Assembly: GCA_002937655.1 (NCBI GenBank)
Contig: PTKH01000009.1
Location: forward strand, 1 to 42,955
Length of the DNA stretch: 42,955 nucleotides
From: Alphaproteobacteria bacterium MarineAlpha9_Bin3
Lineage (GTDB): Bacteria; Pseudomonadota; Alphaproteobacteria; TMED109
Reading direction: 5' to 3'
A program made the position numbers and the translations under genes. The notes under the pieces are model-generated. The model searched no databases, was not told where the DNA came from, and saw nothing but the letters and a program-made list of their open reading frames with translations. How positions within the stretch are numbered: position 1 is the first letter of the stretch; every line of letters begins with the position of its first letter. Positions 7,679-14,192 of the stretch are shown here, one piece after another.

Positions 7679-8262
7679 GGTGCCAACCAACACATAGAAA
7701 TATTTTTACTTAATTCAAATTTTGCACGCCTATGTCCAGAATGAATTAAGTATAACCAATCTAGACTTTTAATAAGTATATCTATCCTTCCAAAGTTAAC
7801 TTTATATTTATTTAAATCTTCATTTTGAATATTTTTGAGACTATTATCTATATCCTCTGGTTTTGATATAGTTGTGCTAGGTGGATAAGGAGTAGAATAA
7901 CACTCTCTACTCATACTAGGAGTAGAATCCCACGCTGCATCCCATATTTTATTTTTATAGTTTAAAATTGCTGATCCTATTATTCTAATTTGAATTTTTT
8001 TATTTGGTTCATAAATGCTAACAGATATTTTTTTATTATTTTTTATTTCTAACCACTTTTCCGAACGAATGTCTGTATTAAAAGAAATAATATTATTTTC
8101 TTTATTAATTTTTCTTAATACTACTGTTCGAGATGAGGGGTATCCATTTTTATCTATCGTGGATATAATTGGATAGTGAAAAGCGGATTTAGTATTTTTA
8201 ACCCCATCTTTCAGATCATTCCAAATTTGATTGTAAATTTCATTTAAAGTCATATTTTTCAT
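7675..8262 (-). CDS. PNPOx-like FMN-binding flavoprotein
   Basis: 195 residues of the pyridoxamine 5'-phosphate oxidase-like split-barrel family. Supporting blocks are PIISTIDKNGYPSSRTVVLR (FMN-binding strands, about residues 30-50), the NTDIRSEKW segment near 77-85 and a C-terminal HSGHRRAKF element. It is shorter than canonical PdxH and lacks the usual PdxH substrate motif, so it should not be called PdxH without testing; it resembles the broad Alr4036-like group of general FMN proteins. It is first in a three-gene minus-strand unit with the two secreted four-Cys proteins and diverges from the crotonase gene across a structured 200-nt spacer. Confidence 0.78.
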   Translation of the reverse strand: MKNMTLNEIYNQIWNDLKDGVKNTKSAFHYPIISTIDKNGYPSSRTVVLRKINKENNIISFNTDIRSEKWLEIKNNKKISVSIYEPNKKIQIRIIGSAILNYKNKIWDAAWDSTPSMSRECYSTPYPPSTTISKPEDIDNSLKNIQNEDLNKYKVNFGRIDILIKSLDWLYLIHSGHRRAKFELSKNISMCWLAP

Positions 8263-8289
8263 TTTACTAATATAAAATATATTTAAGAA

Positions 8290-8329
8290 GTAGAAAAGTT
8301 AATCTAGATAAAAAGAAAAACTTTTCTAC
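8290..8329. repeat. 11-bp perfect inverted repeat
   Basis: GTAGAAAAGTT at 8290-8300 and AACTTTTCTAC at 8319-8329 are exact reverse complements separated by an 18-nt A/T-rich loop. There is no T-tract on the plus side, so it does not look like a terminator for that strand. It lies between divergent genes, where an operator or RNA hairpin is possible. Confidence 0.6.
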
Positions 8330-8358
8330 CCCAACTATACGTTTTGCGTAATTAGGGG
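8329..8358. repeat. Imperfect CCCC/GGGG hairpin with inner TACG/CGTA stem
   Basis: CCCC (8329-8332) pairs with GGGG (8355-8358), and TACG pairs with CGTA around a five-base TTTTG loop, with mismatches between the two stems. It shares its first base with the 3' arm of the preceding 11-bp inverted repeat, so the two could form consecutive or competing structures. Confidence 0.4.
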
Positions 8359-8465
8359 AATCTATTTGCAAAACTGTACAAAAAATCTACGATTTTAATT
8401 TTAATTTAGATTGTGTATAATTATATTTTAATTAATATTAATACTTAATATATAGGAGATTAAAG

Positions 8466-9254
8466 GTGTTAAAAAAAACTGTTATTTTAGAAAAGAAAAA
8501 TAATATTGCGATAGTTACTTTAAATAGGCCTGACAATGCAAATGCTATTAATTTAGATCTTGTAAAAGATTTATATGATGCCTTTAAAGATTGTCATCAC
8601 GATGATGGCATTAGAGCTGTTGTTTTTACTGGAAGTGGATCGATGTTTAGTGGGGGAGGAGATCTAGGTTCTTTTCTTGCAGAGTCTGATAATTTAGGCC
8701 CATTCATTACAGATATGACTACTTACTTTCATTTGGCTGTTACTTTAATGCATAGAATGGAAAAACCGATTATAGTTGCATTAAATGGAACTGCAGCAGG
8801 AGGAGGTTTAAGTTTAGCTTTATCAGGCGATATTATTATTTCCTCTGAAAATGCTAAATTTTCTGCTGCATATACTGCTGCTGGTTTATCACCAGATGGT
8901 TCTATGACATACATTATGCCCAGACTTATTGGATTAAAAAAAACAAAAGAATTAATGATTTCTAACAGAAGGTTTACTGCAGATGAAGCTTTAAATATGG
9001 GGATTATAGATCAAGTAGTTAAAGAAGAAGATCTAAACACTATAGCTATTGAAAAAGCAGAAGAGTTATCAAAGGGCGCGACTAAGGCTTTTGGTGCTGT
9101 TAAAACACTGCTGGCGGATAGTTTCTCAAGTACATTAGAGAGTCACTTAGAACAAGAAGCAAGGTCTCTTAATATAAGAGCACAAGGGCATGACGGCAAA
9201 GAAGGTGTAAAAGCTTTCATAGAAAAAAGAAAACCAAACTTTAAAGGATACTAG
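8466..9254 (+). CDS. Enoyl-CoA hydratase/isomerase (crotonase), PaaG-like
   Basis: 262 residues. Crotonase-fold enzyme acting on a CoA thioester. The two oxyanion-hole segments are visible: SGGGDL at about 62-67 and GTAAGGGL at about 108-115. Where hydratases carry a catalytic Glu, this protein has GLSPDGS (about 140-146), with Asp144, the arrangement seen in PaaG-type isomerases; a classical 2-enoyl-CoA hydratase role is therefore less likely. The start is GTG with AGGAG 7 nt upstream. The dehalogenase gene follows 12 nt later on the same strand, so the two may share a transcript. Confidence 0.87.
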   Translation: MLKKTVILEKKNNIAIVTLNRPDNANAINLDLVKDLYDAFKDCHHDDGIRAVVFTGSGSMFSGGGDLGSFLAESDNLGPFITDMTTYFHLAVTLMHRMEKPIIVALNGTAAGGGLSLALSGDIIISSENAKFSAAYTAAGLSPDGSMTYIMPRLIGLKKTKELMISNRRFTADEALNMGIIDQVVKEEDLNTIAIEKAEELSKGATKAFGAVKTLLADSFSSTLESHLEQEARSLNIRAQGHDGKEGVKAFIEKRKPNFKGY

Positions 9255-9266
9255 ATAGGTAAAATT

Positions 9267-10142
9267 ATGAACGTAACTGAGCATTCTAAATCTAAAATAT
9301 TAGTTAATAATAAAAATATGGCATATGTTGAGATGGGGCATGGAGAAACTATGTTGTTTCTTCATGGAAATCCAACTTCTTCGTATTTATGGAGAAATAT
9401 TATGCCTTATTTTTCTAATAAAAAGAGATGTATAGCCCCTGACCTAATTGGCATGGGTGATTCTGAAAAACTAGATACAAATGATGAAGGAACCTATAAT
9501 TATTTTGAACATCAAAAATGGCTTAATGATTTTTTAGAATTATTAAATCTAGGTAATAAAATAATACTAGTTCTTCATGATTGGGGAAGTGCTCTAGGTT
9601 TTGACTGGGCAAGTAAGAATATTGATAGGGTTGCAGGAATAATTTATATGGAGGGAATAGTATGCCCACTAACCTGGGATAACTGGGATGAAAAATCTGC
9701 ACCATTATTTCAAGCATTTAGGTCTGATGCTGGAGAGAATATGATCATCGAAAAAAATATATTTGTTGAAAGAGTACTACCAGGCTCTGTTTTAAGAGGA
9801 TTAACTGAGGAAGAAATGGAAGTATATAGAAGACCATTTTTAAAGAAAGAAGATCGTCGACCAACTTTAGACTGGCCAAATCAAATTCCAATAGATAATG
9901 AACCAAAAGATGTAGTTAGTGTTGTTGATAAATATTCCAAATTTTTAAGTAAAAATAATACTCCAAAATTATTTATTAATGCTGAGCCTGGAGCTATTTT
10001 AATTGGTAAACAAAGAGAATTTTGTAGATCTTGGCCCAATCAATCTGAATTTACTGTACCAGGAAGTCACTTTATCCAAGAAGATTCTCCTGATTTAATA
10101 GGTGAAGGTATACTTAATTGGTTAAATTCAGAGAAGTTATAA
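9267..10142 (+). CDS. Haloalkane dehalogenase (HLD-II type)
   Basis: 291 residues, the usual length of DhaA/LinB enzymes. Hydrolyses carbon-halogen bonds through an Asp-ester intermediate, releasing alcohol and halide in the cytoplasm. The full HLD-II pentad is visible: Asn35 in HGNPTS and Trp106 (halide stabilising), Asp105 in LHDWGS (nucleophile), Glu129 in YMEGIV and His268 in GSHFIQ (LinB: N38, W109, D108, E132, H272). PDLIGMGDS and INAEPGA also match the subfamily closely. Alternative functions among alpha/beta hydrolases are unlikely given these residues. It sits 12 nt after the crotonase gene, and its end overlaps the next small secreted-protein gene by 25 nt. Confidence 0.93.
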   Translation: MNVTEHSKSKILVNNKNMAYVEMGHGETMLFLHGNPTSSYLWRNIMPYFSNKKRCIAPDLIGMGDSEKLDTNDEGTYNYFEHQKWLNDFLELLNLGNKIILVLHDWGSALGFDWASKNIDRVAGIIYMEGIVCPLTWDNWDEKSAPLFQAFRSDAGENMIIEKNIFVERVLPGSVLRGLTEEEMEVYRRPFLKKEDRRPTLDWPNQIPIDNEPKDVVSVVDKYSKFLSKNNTPKLFINAEPGAILIGKQREFCRSWPNQSEFTVPGSHFIQEDSPDLIGEGILNWLNSEKL

Positions 10143-10465
10143 TTTTTTTATTAATAATATTATTGCCTTTCTATAATATTGCTTATTCAATTGAATCAGC
10201 AGCTCATAAAGTTGAAGTAGCTAAATGTTTTGGTGTTATTATGACTATAAAAAATAATAGTAAAAATAAAGATAATATTGAAAAGGCTAATAATATTGTA
10301 GAATTATATTTAGATAAGATAATTAATTTAAATATAGGATCAATTATGATGAAGGAGATGAGCGAGAAAGCAGCAGAAGAAGTGTTTACTGATTTAAAAA
10401 GCTATCCATCAACTTATTTCGATACATTATTAAATAAATGTATAAATACACTTAGAATAGGCTAG
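10118..10465 (+). CDS. Small secreted protein, unknown
   Basis: 115 residues. An N-terminal basic-plus-hydrophobic segment (MVKFREVIIFLL..., to about residue 24) is a convincing signal sequence, so the product is probably periplasmic. The mature part is mostly helical by composition with two cysteines (about 37 and 108) that could form one disulfide bond. The start is a TTG inside the end of the dehalogenase gene, with GAAGG upstream; there is no ATG before the signal. I recognise no family. Its stop (TAG) touches the stop of the converging cytochrome gene. Confidence 0.6.
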   Translation: MVKFREVIIFLLIILLPFYNIAYSIESAAHKVEVAKCFGVIMTIKNNSKNKDNIEKANNIVELYLDKIINLNIGSIMMKEMSEKAAEEVFTDLKSYPSTYFDTLLNKCINTLRIG

Positions 10466-11110
10466 TTATTTTCTTATAGCAGATGAATTTAAAGTAACCT
10501 CATTTTTATATGACCAGCAGGCAGTATAATTACCAGTCCAACCTCTGCCTTCTTTTTTAAGATTATCAAATCTTACTTTTCTAAATGCAGCATGGCATCT
10601 GCCACATGATAGAGCTAGCATACATACAGATCTCTTAATGCTCTCAGGATTCTCTTCTTCAAAAGCTTTATTTAAATTCCTGGAAGCGTGCACAGCATCT
10701 GAATAATATCTATTAAATGCTTCTGGTATAATCCAAACTAATCGTTCTGCATTGGTGGATTTTACATGTGCAACACTTGTTTTACGAGGCCAGAAGTCTT
10801 GAACTTGAGCTAAAAGGTTATAAATTTCTATACCATCTTGCTTAGCTTCCCTTGCATGAATTAATGAATAAGTTTCTAGAGGTTCCATTTTATTCTGATT
10901 ACTTATGATAATTGTAGACCCATCAGAGGAAGTTACAGCATCACCCGGAAGAGCAATAAGTGTTGCTAATCTCTCTAATCTAGTCCACATTGCCTGCATT
11001 GCTTGCTGTCTAACATCTACCATAGTTTGCTTTTCTTCTTCAGCAAAAGAAAAATTTATACTAGATAAAAAGATGACTAAAGTGATTAAAATATTTAATA
11101 TAATTTTCAT
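10466..11110 (-). CDS. Periplasmic class II c-type cytochrome-like protein
   Basis: 214 residues. A signal sequence ends near FSFAEEE (about residue 23), and a single heme c site CGRCH lies at 169-173 on a late helix, as in cytochrome c'/c-556 four-helix proteins. The N-terminal RQQAMQAMW helix (34-42) offers methionines that could be the distal heme ligand. Unlike typical members, about 40 residues follow the heme motif, including an extra Cys near 198. It probably transfers electrons in the periplasm; the partner is not evident. ATG start with AGAGG upstream. It is transcribed alone, facing the Sel1-repeat gene across about 97 nt. Confidence 0.75.
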   Translation of the reverse strand: MKIILNILITLVIFLSSINFSFAEEEKQTMVDVRQQAMQAMWTRLERLATLIALPGDAVTSSDGSTIIISNQNKMEPLETYSLIHAREAKQDGIEIYNLLAQVQDFWPRKTSVAHVKSTNAERLVWIIPEAFNRYYSDAVHASRNLNKAFEEENPESIKRSVCMLALSCGRCHAAFRKVRFDNLKKEGRGWTGNYTACWSYKNEVTLNSSAIRK

Positions 11111-11207
11111 AAGTACCTCTTCAAATAAAAATATTTTATACCATATAGTATATAAATGTGTTAATCAAACAAAAGATATTAACTTAAATTTATATCGAAA
11201 GTTTAAT

Positions 11208-11954
11208 ATGTCTAGGTATATTTTAAATCTAATTTTAATCTTATTTTCTATTGTATACACTAAAAATAGTTTTGCTAATTATAATGAAGCAATAAATGAT
11301 TATAATAATAAGAATTGGCTTAAAGTATTTGAGCATTGTGATAGTGAATTAGAAGATTTAAAATGTTTAAATTTATTAGGAGTTATGCATCTAAATGGTT
11401 TAGGAACTAAAATAGATTATATTAATGCTAAAAAGTATTTTATAAATGCAAAAGAACTAGGAAGTAAGAATGCCGAATTCAATTTAGGTTGGATGGCCCT
11501 TAAGGGATTAGGTGAAGAGATTAATTTGGAGCTTGCATCAAAATATTTTAAAAATTCAAATTCAAAAAATAAAATTATTGTAAAAAATTTAAACACTTTA
11601 GACATAGAATCTGAAAAAAATTTAATTAAATTAAAAAGAAATAATTTAATCTCAAAATATGGATATTTTTACACAAATTATATAAAGTTAGAAAAACTAT
11701 TTCACTCTAAACTTAATATTGAAAATCAAATTATTAAAAACATTTCACAAATAAAAAATAAATTAGATTTGTTTGATGCTTTATTAATTGAAAAAGATGA
11801 AAATATTATTGCTATAAAAAATAATATAAATAAGGAACAAGAAATTATTGTAAAATTATTATTAATAGAAGTTGATAAAGATTTAGATAAATTTGAAGAG
11901 GCTATAACAAAATTATATTCAGTTCTTCAAAATTTTGATATTAATAATATTTAG
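11208..11954 (+). CDS. Secreted Sel1-like repeat protein with coiled-coil tail
   Basis: 248 residues from the ATG at 11208; the same frame stays open further upstream, but that part lies over the divergent cytochrome gene. A signal sequence ends near SFANYNE (about residue 25). Residues 50-115 contain Sel1/TPR-like units (LGVMHLNGLG with AKKYF, then LGWMALKGLG with ASKYF). The rest is lysine-, asparagine- and isoleucine-rich and helical, resembling a coiled coil. Sel1 proteins commonly act as periplasmic scaffolds; no specific partner can be named. The next small secreted gene starts 8 nt later, so they probably form a two-gene unit. Confidence 0.65.
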   Translation: MSRYILNLILILFSIVYTKNSFANYNEAINDYNNKNWLKVFEHCDSELEDLKCLNLLGVMHLNGLGTKIDYINAKKYFINAKELGSKNAEFNLGWMALKGLGEEINLELASKYFKNSNSKNKIIVKNLNTLDIESEKNLIKLKRNNLISKYGYFYTNYIKLEKLFHSKLNIENQIIKNISQIKNKLDLFDALLIEKDENIIAIKNNINKEQEIIVKLLLIEVDKDLDKFEEAITKLYSVLQNFDINNI

Positions 11955-11962
11955 GAGCTGTT

Positions 11963-12367
11963 ATGAAGAAAATTATAATTATATTTTGCATGCTAATTAT
12001 TAGTTCTAATGTTTCATCAGAAGAAATTTTACGCTCTGTAGTTATTCCTTTAACGGAAGATGATTATAATAAAAAAGCAACTAAAAACTGTAGATCATTT
12101 TCTGAAGTATTATTAGAGGCAAAAAAAGAGTGGAAACATATAATCCCATTTAAATTAACGGAAGAAGGCTTAAAAAATTTCTTAATTGGTTATAATAAAC
12201 AAGAAAAATTAGAAGCTGATATTGTTACTGTTTGGCCATCCTATATAGGTAGAAGAGATCAATATTACGTTTTAATTGGAAATAATAATTGTTTTGTTAA
12301 ATGGTTAGAATTACTTCCAAACAGTATTCAAGAAATTATAGATATAGGATCAAATAAAAATATATAA
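11963..12367 (+). CDS. Small secreted protein, unknown
   Basis: 134 residues with a clear signal sequence (MKKIIIIFCMLIISS, cleavage near VSSEE, about residue 19). The mature part has two cysteines (about 43 and 113) that could pair, and a tryptophan-containing C-terminal half. It follows the Sel1-repeat gene by 8 nt, behind AGGAG, so it is probably co-expressed and may be a partner of that protein. I recognise no family. The convergent DUF35 gene ends 9 nt away. Confidence 0.6.
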   Translation: MKKIIIIFCMLIISSNVSSEEILRSVVIPLTEDDYNKKATKNCRSFSEVLLEAKKEWKHIIPFKLTEEGLKNFLIGYNKQEKLEADIVTVWPSYIGRRDQYYVLIGNNNCFVKWLELLPNSIQEIIDIGSNKNI

Positions 12368-12376
12368 AATGTGTTA

Positions 12377-12781
12377 TTATTCTATTTCAAATTTTGGAAT
12401 TGTAAATCCATCATTTTGTTTTTCAAATACGACTTTGACACGATCGCCTATGCAAACTTCCTCAATTTTATCAGTTAATATATTAGAAATAATTCTAGCC
12501 CCTTCATCCAGTTTTATACACGCAACGATATAAGGCGTATCTTCTTTAAATGCTGGCCCTGCTGGTGCATAAACAATAGTAAAAGAGTATATTTCTCCTT
12601 TTCCTGAGACTTGTCTCCATTCAATTTTATTACTATTTGCAGCACTTGTAAGTTGTTTAGAATATAAGAAATATTCTTCTGTATCTATAGAATATTGAAC
12701 CATTAATTTTTTATCATTTGCAGAATCCCAATAAATTTTGGAGTCAGGGTCTATTGTAGGTCGAGGTTTTTTAAATTCCAT
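12377..12781 (-). CDS. DUF35 OB-fold protein lacking its zinc-ribbon cysteines
   Basis: 134 residues. The C-terminal OB fold is recognisable (GKGEIYSFTIVYAPAGPAF near 60-78, then a CIGDRVKVVFE block), as in DUF35/ChsH2-like partners of thiolase-family enzymes. Such proteins normally begin with a CX2C...CX2C rubredoxin-like zinc ribbon; in the matching stretch here (about 28-50) there is no Cys at all, so zinc binding is probably lost. The gene ends one base before the thiolase-like gene starts downstream in map order, is read after it on the same strand, and the two products very likely form a complex. Confidence 0.85.
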   Translation of the reverse strand: MEFKKPRPTIDPDSKIYWDSANDKKLMVQYSIDTEEYFLYSKQLTSAANSNKIEWRQVSGKGEIYSFTIVYAPAGPAFKEDTPYIVACIKLDEGARIISNILTDKIEEVCIGDRVKVVFEKQNDGFTIPKFEIE

Positions 12782-12782
12782 A

Positions 12783-13961
12783 TTAAGAACTTTCTCTTGA
12801 TAGTATTAATGTTGCAGAGCTAGATAGTACGCCGCCAGTTCCGTGACAAAGAGCATTTATTGGATCATTTATTTGTCTTTTTCCGCATATTCCCCACAAT
12901 TGTCTGGTAGCTTCAACGATTGTAAATATTCCATACATGCCTGGATGGCAATAACTTAGTCCTCCTCCGTTGGTATTAAGAGCAAAATCTCCACCAGGTG
13001 CTGTTCTTTGATTTTTTACAAAATCTTTTCCCTCTCCAAAATTGCAAAATCCTATTGCTTCTAGAGTTAATAAAACTGTTATTGTAAATGAGTCATATAG
13101 CATTGTAATATCTATGTCTGACGTGTCCAATTTTGCCTGTGCAAAAGCTAATTTACTAGATTGAGAAGCAATTTCTAATTTTTCCATATTTGGCATATAG
13201 TTAATGCTAGAATGACTATTACATTCCCCAAAACCTTTTATATAAATTGGATTTGTTTTTAAATTTTTAGCTTTTTCTTCAGAAGTTATAATAATAGCTC
13301 CGCCTCCATCCGTAACTAAACAGCAATCCGATCTATGAAGTGGGCTTGATATTGGTTTTGAATGCATCGCTTCTTCAATTGTTAAAGGCTCTTGAAATGC
13401 TGCATTTTTATTCATAGTTGCCCATGACCTAGTCGATACTGCTATTTCAGCTAGTGTCTCTCTAGAACTTCCATATGTAGCCATATGTTTTTGTGCAGCT
13501 AAGGCATAACCGCCAACAGGAAGAGGTAAGCCACTAACTACTTCAAATTGATTGCTATAAAGAGCAGGTCTATCGCCTAATACTCTCGACATATTCGACT
13601 TTTGTAGGCTACCATATAAAACGAGTACTGTATCACAAAGACCTGCATTAATAGCTTGAAATGCATGATTAACATGAATTAAGAAAGTTGAACCACCAAC
13701 GTTAGTTCCTTCAATCCATTTAGGAGACTTTATTCCTAAGTACTCAACTAATAAATTAGGTTGCATTAAGCCTGGACCCGGAACTCCCCACATACCAGCA
13801 ACGGCAATTCCATCAATATCAGACATTTTTAAACCGGCTTGATTAAGTGCTTCTTCAGCACAATATTTTTGAATTGTTAATTCACTGTTTCCTTCAGCAG
13901 CTCTACCTCTTTCTTGAAGAGGAAAGTCTGATACACCAACGATACAAGGTTTTCTATCCAT
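12783..13961 (-). CDS. SCP-x-type thiolase-like protein without the nucleophilic Cys
   Basis: 392 residues, full thiolase-fold length. Blocks typical of the SCP-2/lipid-transfer thiolase-like group are present: CIVGVSDFP at the start, DIDGIAV near 49-55, a late NTNGGGLSYCHPG with the conserved His, and CHGTGG near the C terminus. Where true thiolases have the nucleophilic Cys, this protein reads TNVGGST (about 86-92), so Claisen condensation or thiolysis is unlikely. Paired with a DUF35 protein, it resembles Ltp2-like retro-aldolases that cleave side-chain CoA intermediates. The exact substrate is unknown. tRNA-Cys lies 13 nt upstream on the same strand. Confidence 0.85.
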   Translation of the reverse strand: MDRKPCIVGVSDFPLQERGRAAEGNSELTIQKYCAEEALNQAGLKMSDIDGIAVAGMWGVPGPGLMQPNLLVEYLGIKSPKWIEGTNVGGSTFLIHVNHAFQAINAGLCDTVLVLYGSLQKSNMSRVLGDRPALYSNQFEVVSGLPLPVGGYALAAQKHMATYGSSRETLAEIAVSTRSWATMNKNAAFQEPLTIEEAMHSKPISSPLHRSDCCLVTDGGGAIIITSEEKAKNLKTNPIYIKGFGECNSHSSINYMPNMEKLEIASQSSKLAFAQAKLDTSDIDITMLYDSFTITVLLTLEAIGFCNFGEGKDFVKNQRTAPGGDFALNTNGGGLSYCHPGMYGIFTIVEATRQLWGICGKRQINDPINALCHGTGGVLSSSATLILSRESS

Positions 13962-13974
13962 AATTTACCTTTAC

Positions 13975-14048
13975 TGGAGGCCCGGGACGGAATCGAACCG
14001 CCGTACGGGGATTTGCAGTCCTCTACATAACCACTCTGACACCGGGCC
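13975..14048 (-). tRNA. tRNA-Cys (anticodon GCA)
   Basis: The reverse strand reads a complete cloverleaf of 74 nt: acceptor GGCCCGG/CCGGGCC, anticodon loop CTGCAAA with GCA, T arm GGTTCGATTCC, U as discriminator and an encoded CCA end. D-loop and anticodon regions closely resemble E. coli tRNA-Cys. It lies just upstream of the thiolase-like gene on the same strand; the short 13-nt gap suggests possible co-transcription. Confidence 0.97.
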
Positions 14049-14192
14049 ATTTTAATAAATTAATATTTCATAGATAAAAGTAAAGCTACATAAAAATAAA
14101 ATATTATTTAAAATAAATTTAGAAACATATACTCTATATTAATAATTAGGTAAATTATTATTATTATGAATTTTTAATTTTTGAGGTTTCTA

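Larger units (their letters stand above)
8263..8465. promoter_or_regulatory. Divergent intergenic region with stacked inverted repeats
   Basis: This 203-nt spacer separates the flavoprotein operon (minus) from the crotonase gene (plus). It contains an 11-bp perfect inverted repeat, an imperfect CCCC/GGGG hairpin directly abutting it, and a short AAAATC-TAC-GATTTT hairpin at 8382-8396 followed by A/T-rich sequence. TATAAT at 8416-8421 could be a -10 element for the crotonase gene, whose AGGAG ribosome site is at 8454-8458. The hairpins could be operators or a small RNA; no family was recognised. Confidence 0.4.

Noticed and set aside
7675-8262. Calling the flavoprotein PdxH
   Set aside because: It has the split-barrel FMN fold signatures but is short and lacks the usual PdxH C-terminal motif, so only the broad family is supported.
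10905-11207. Longer N terminus for the Sel1-repeat protein
   Set aside because: The added part overlaps the divergent cytochrome gene and its promoter, while the ATG at 11208 starts a good signal sequence.
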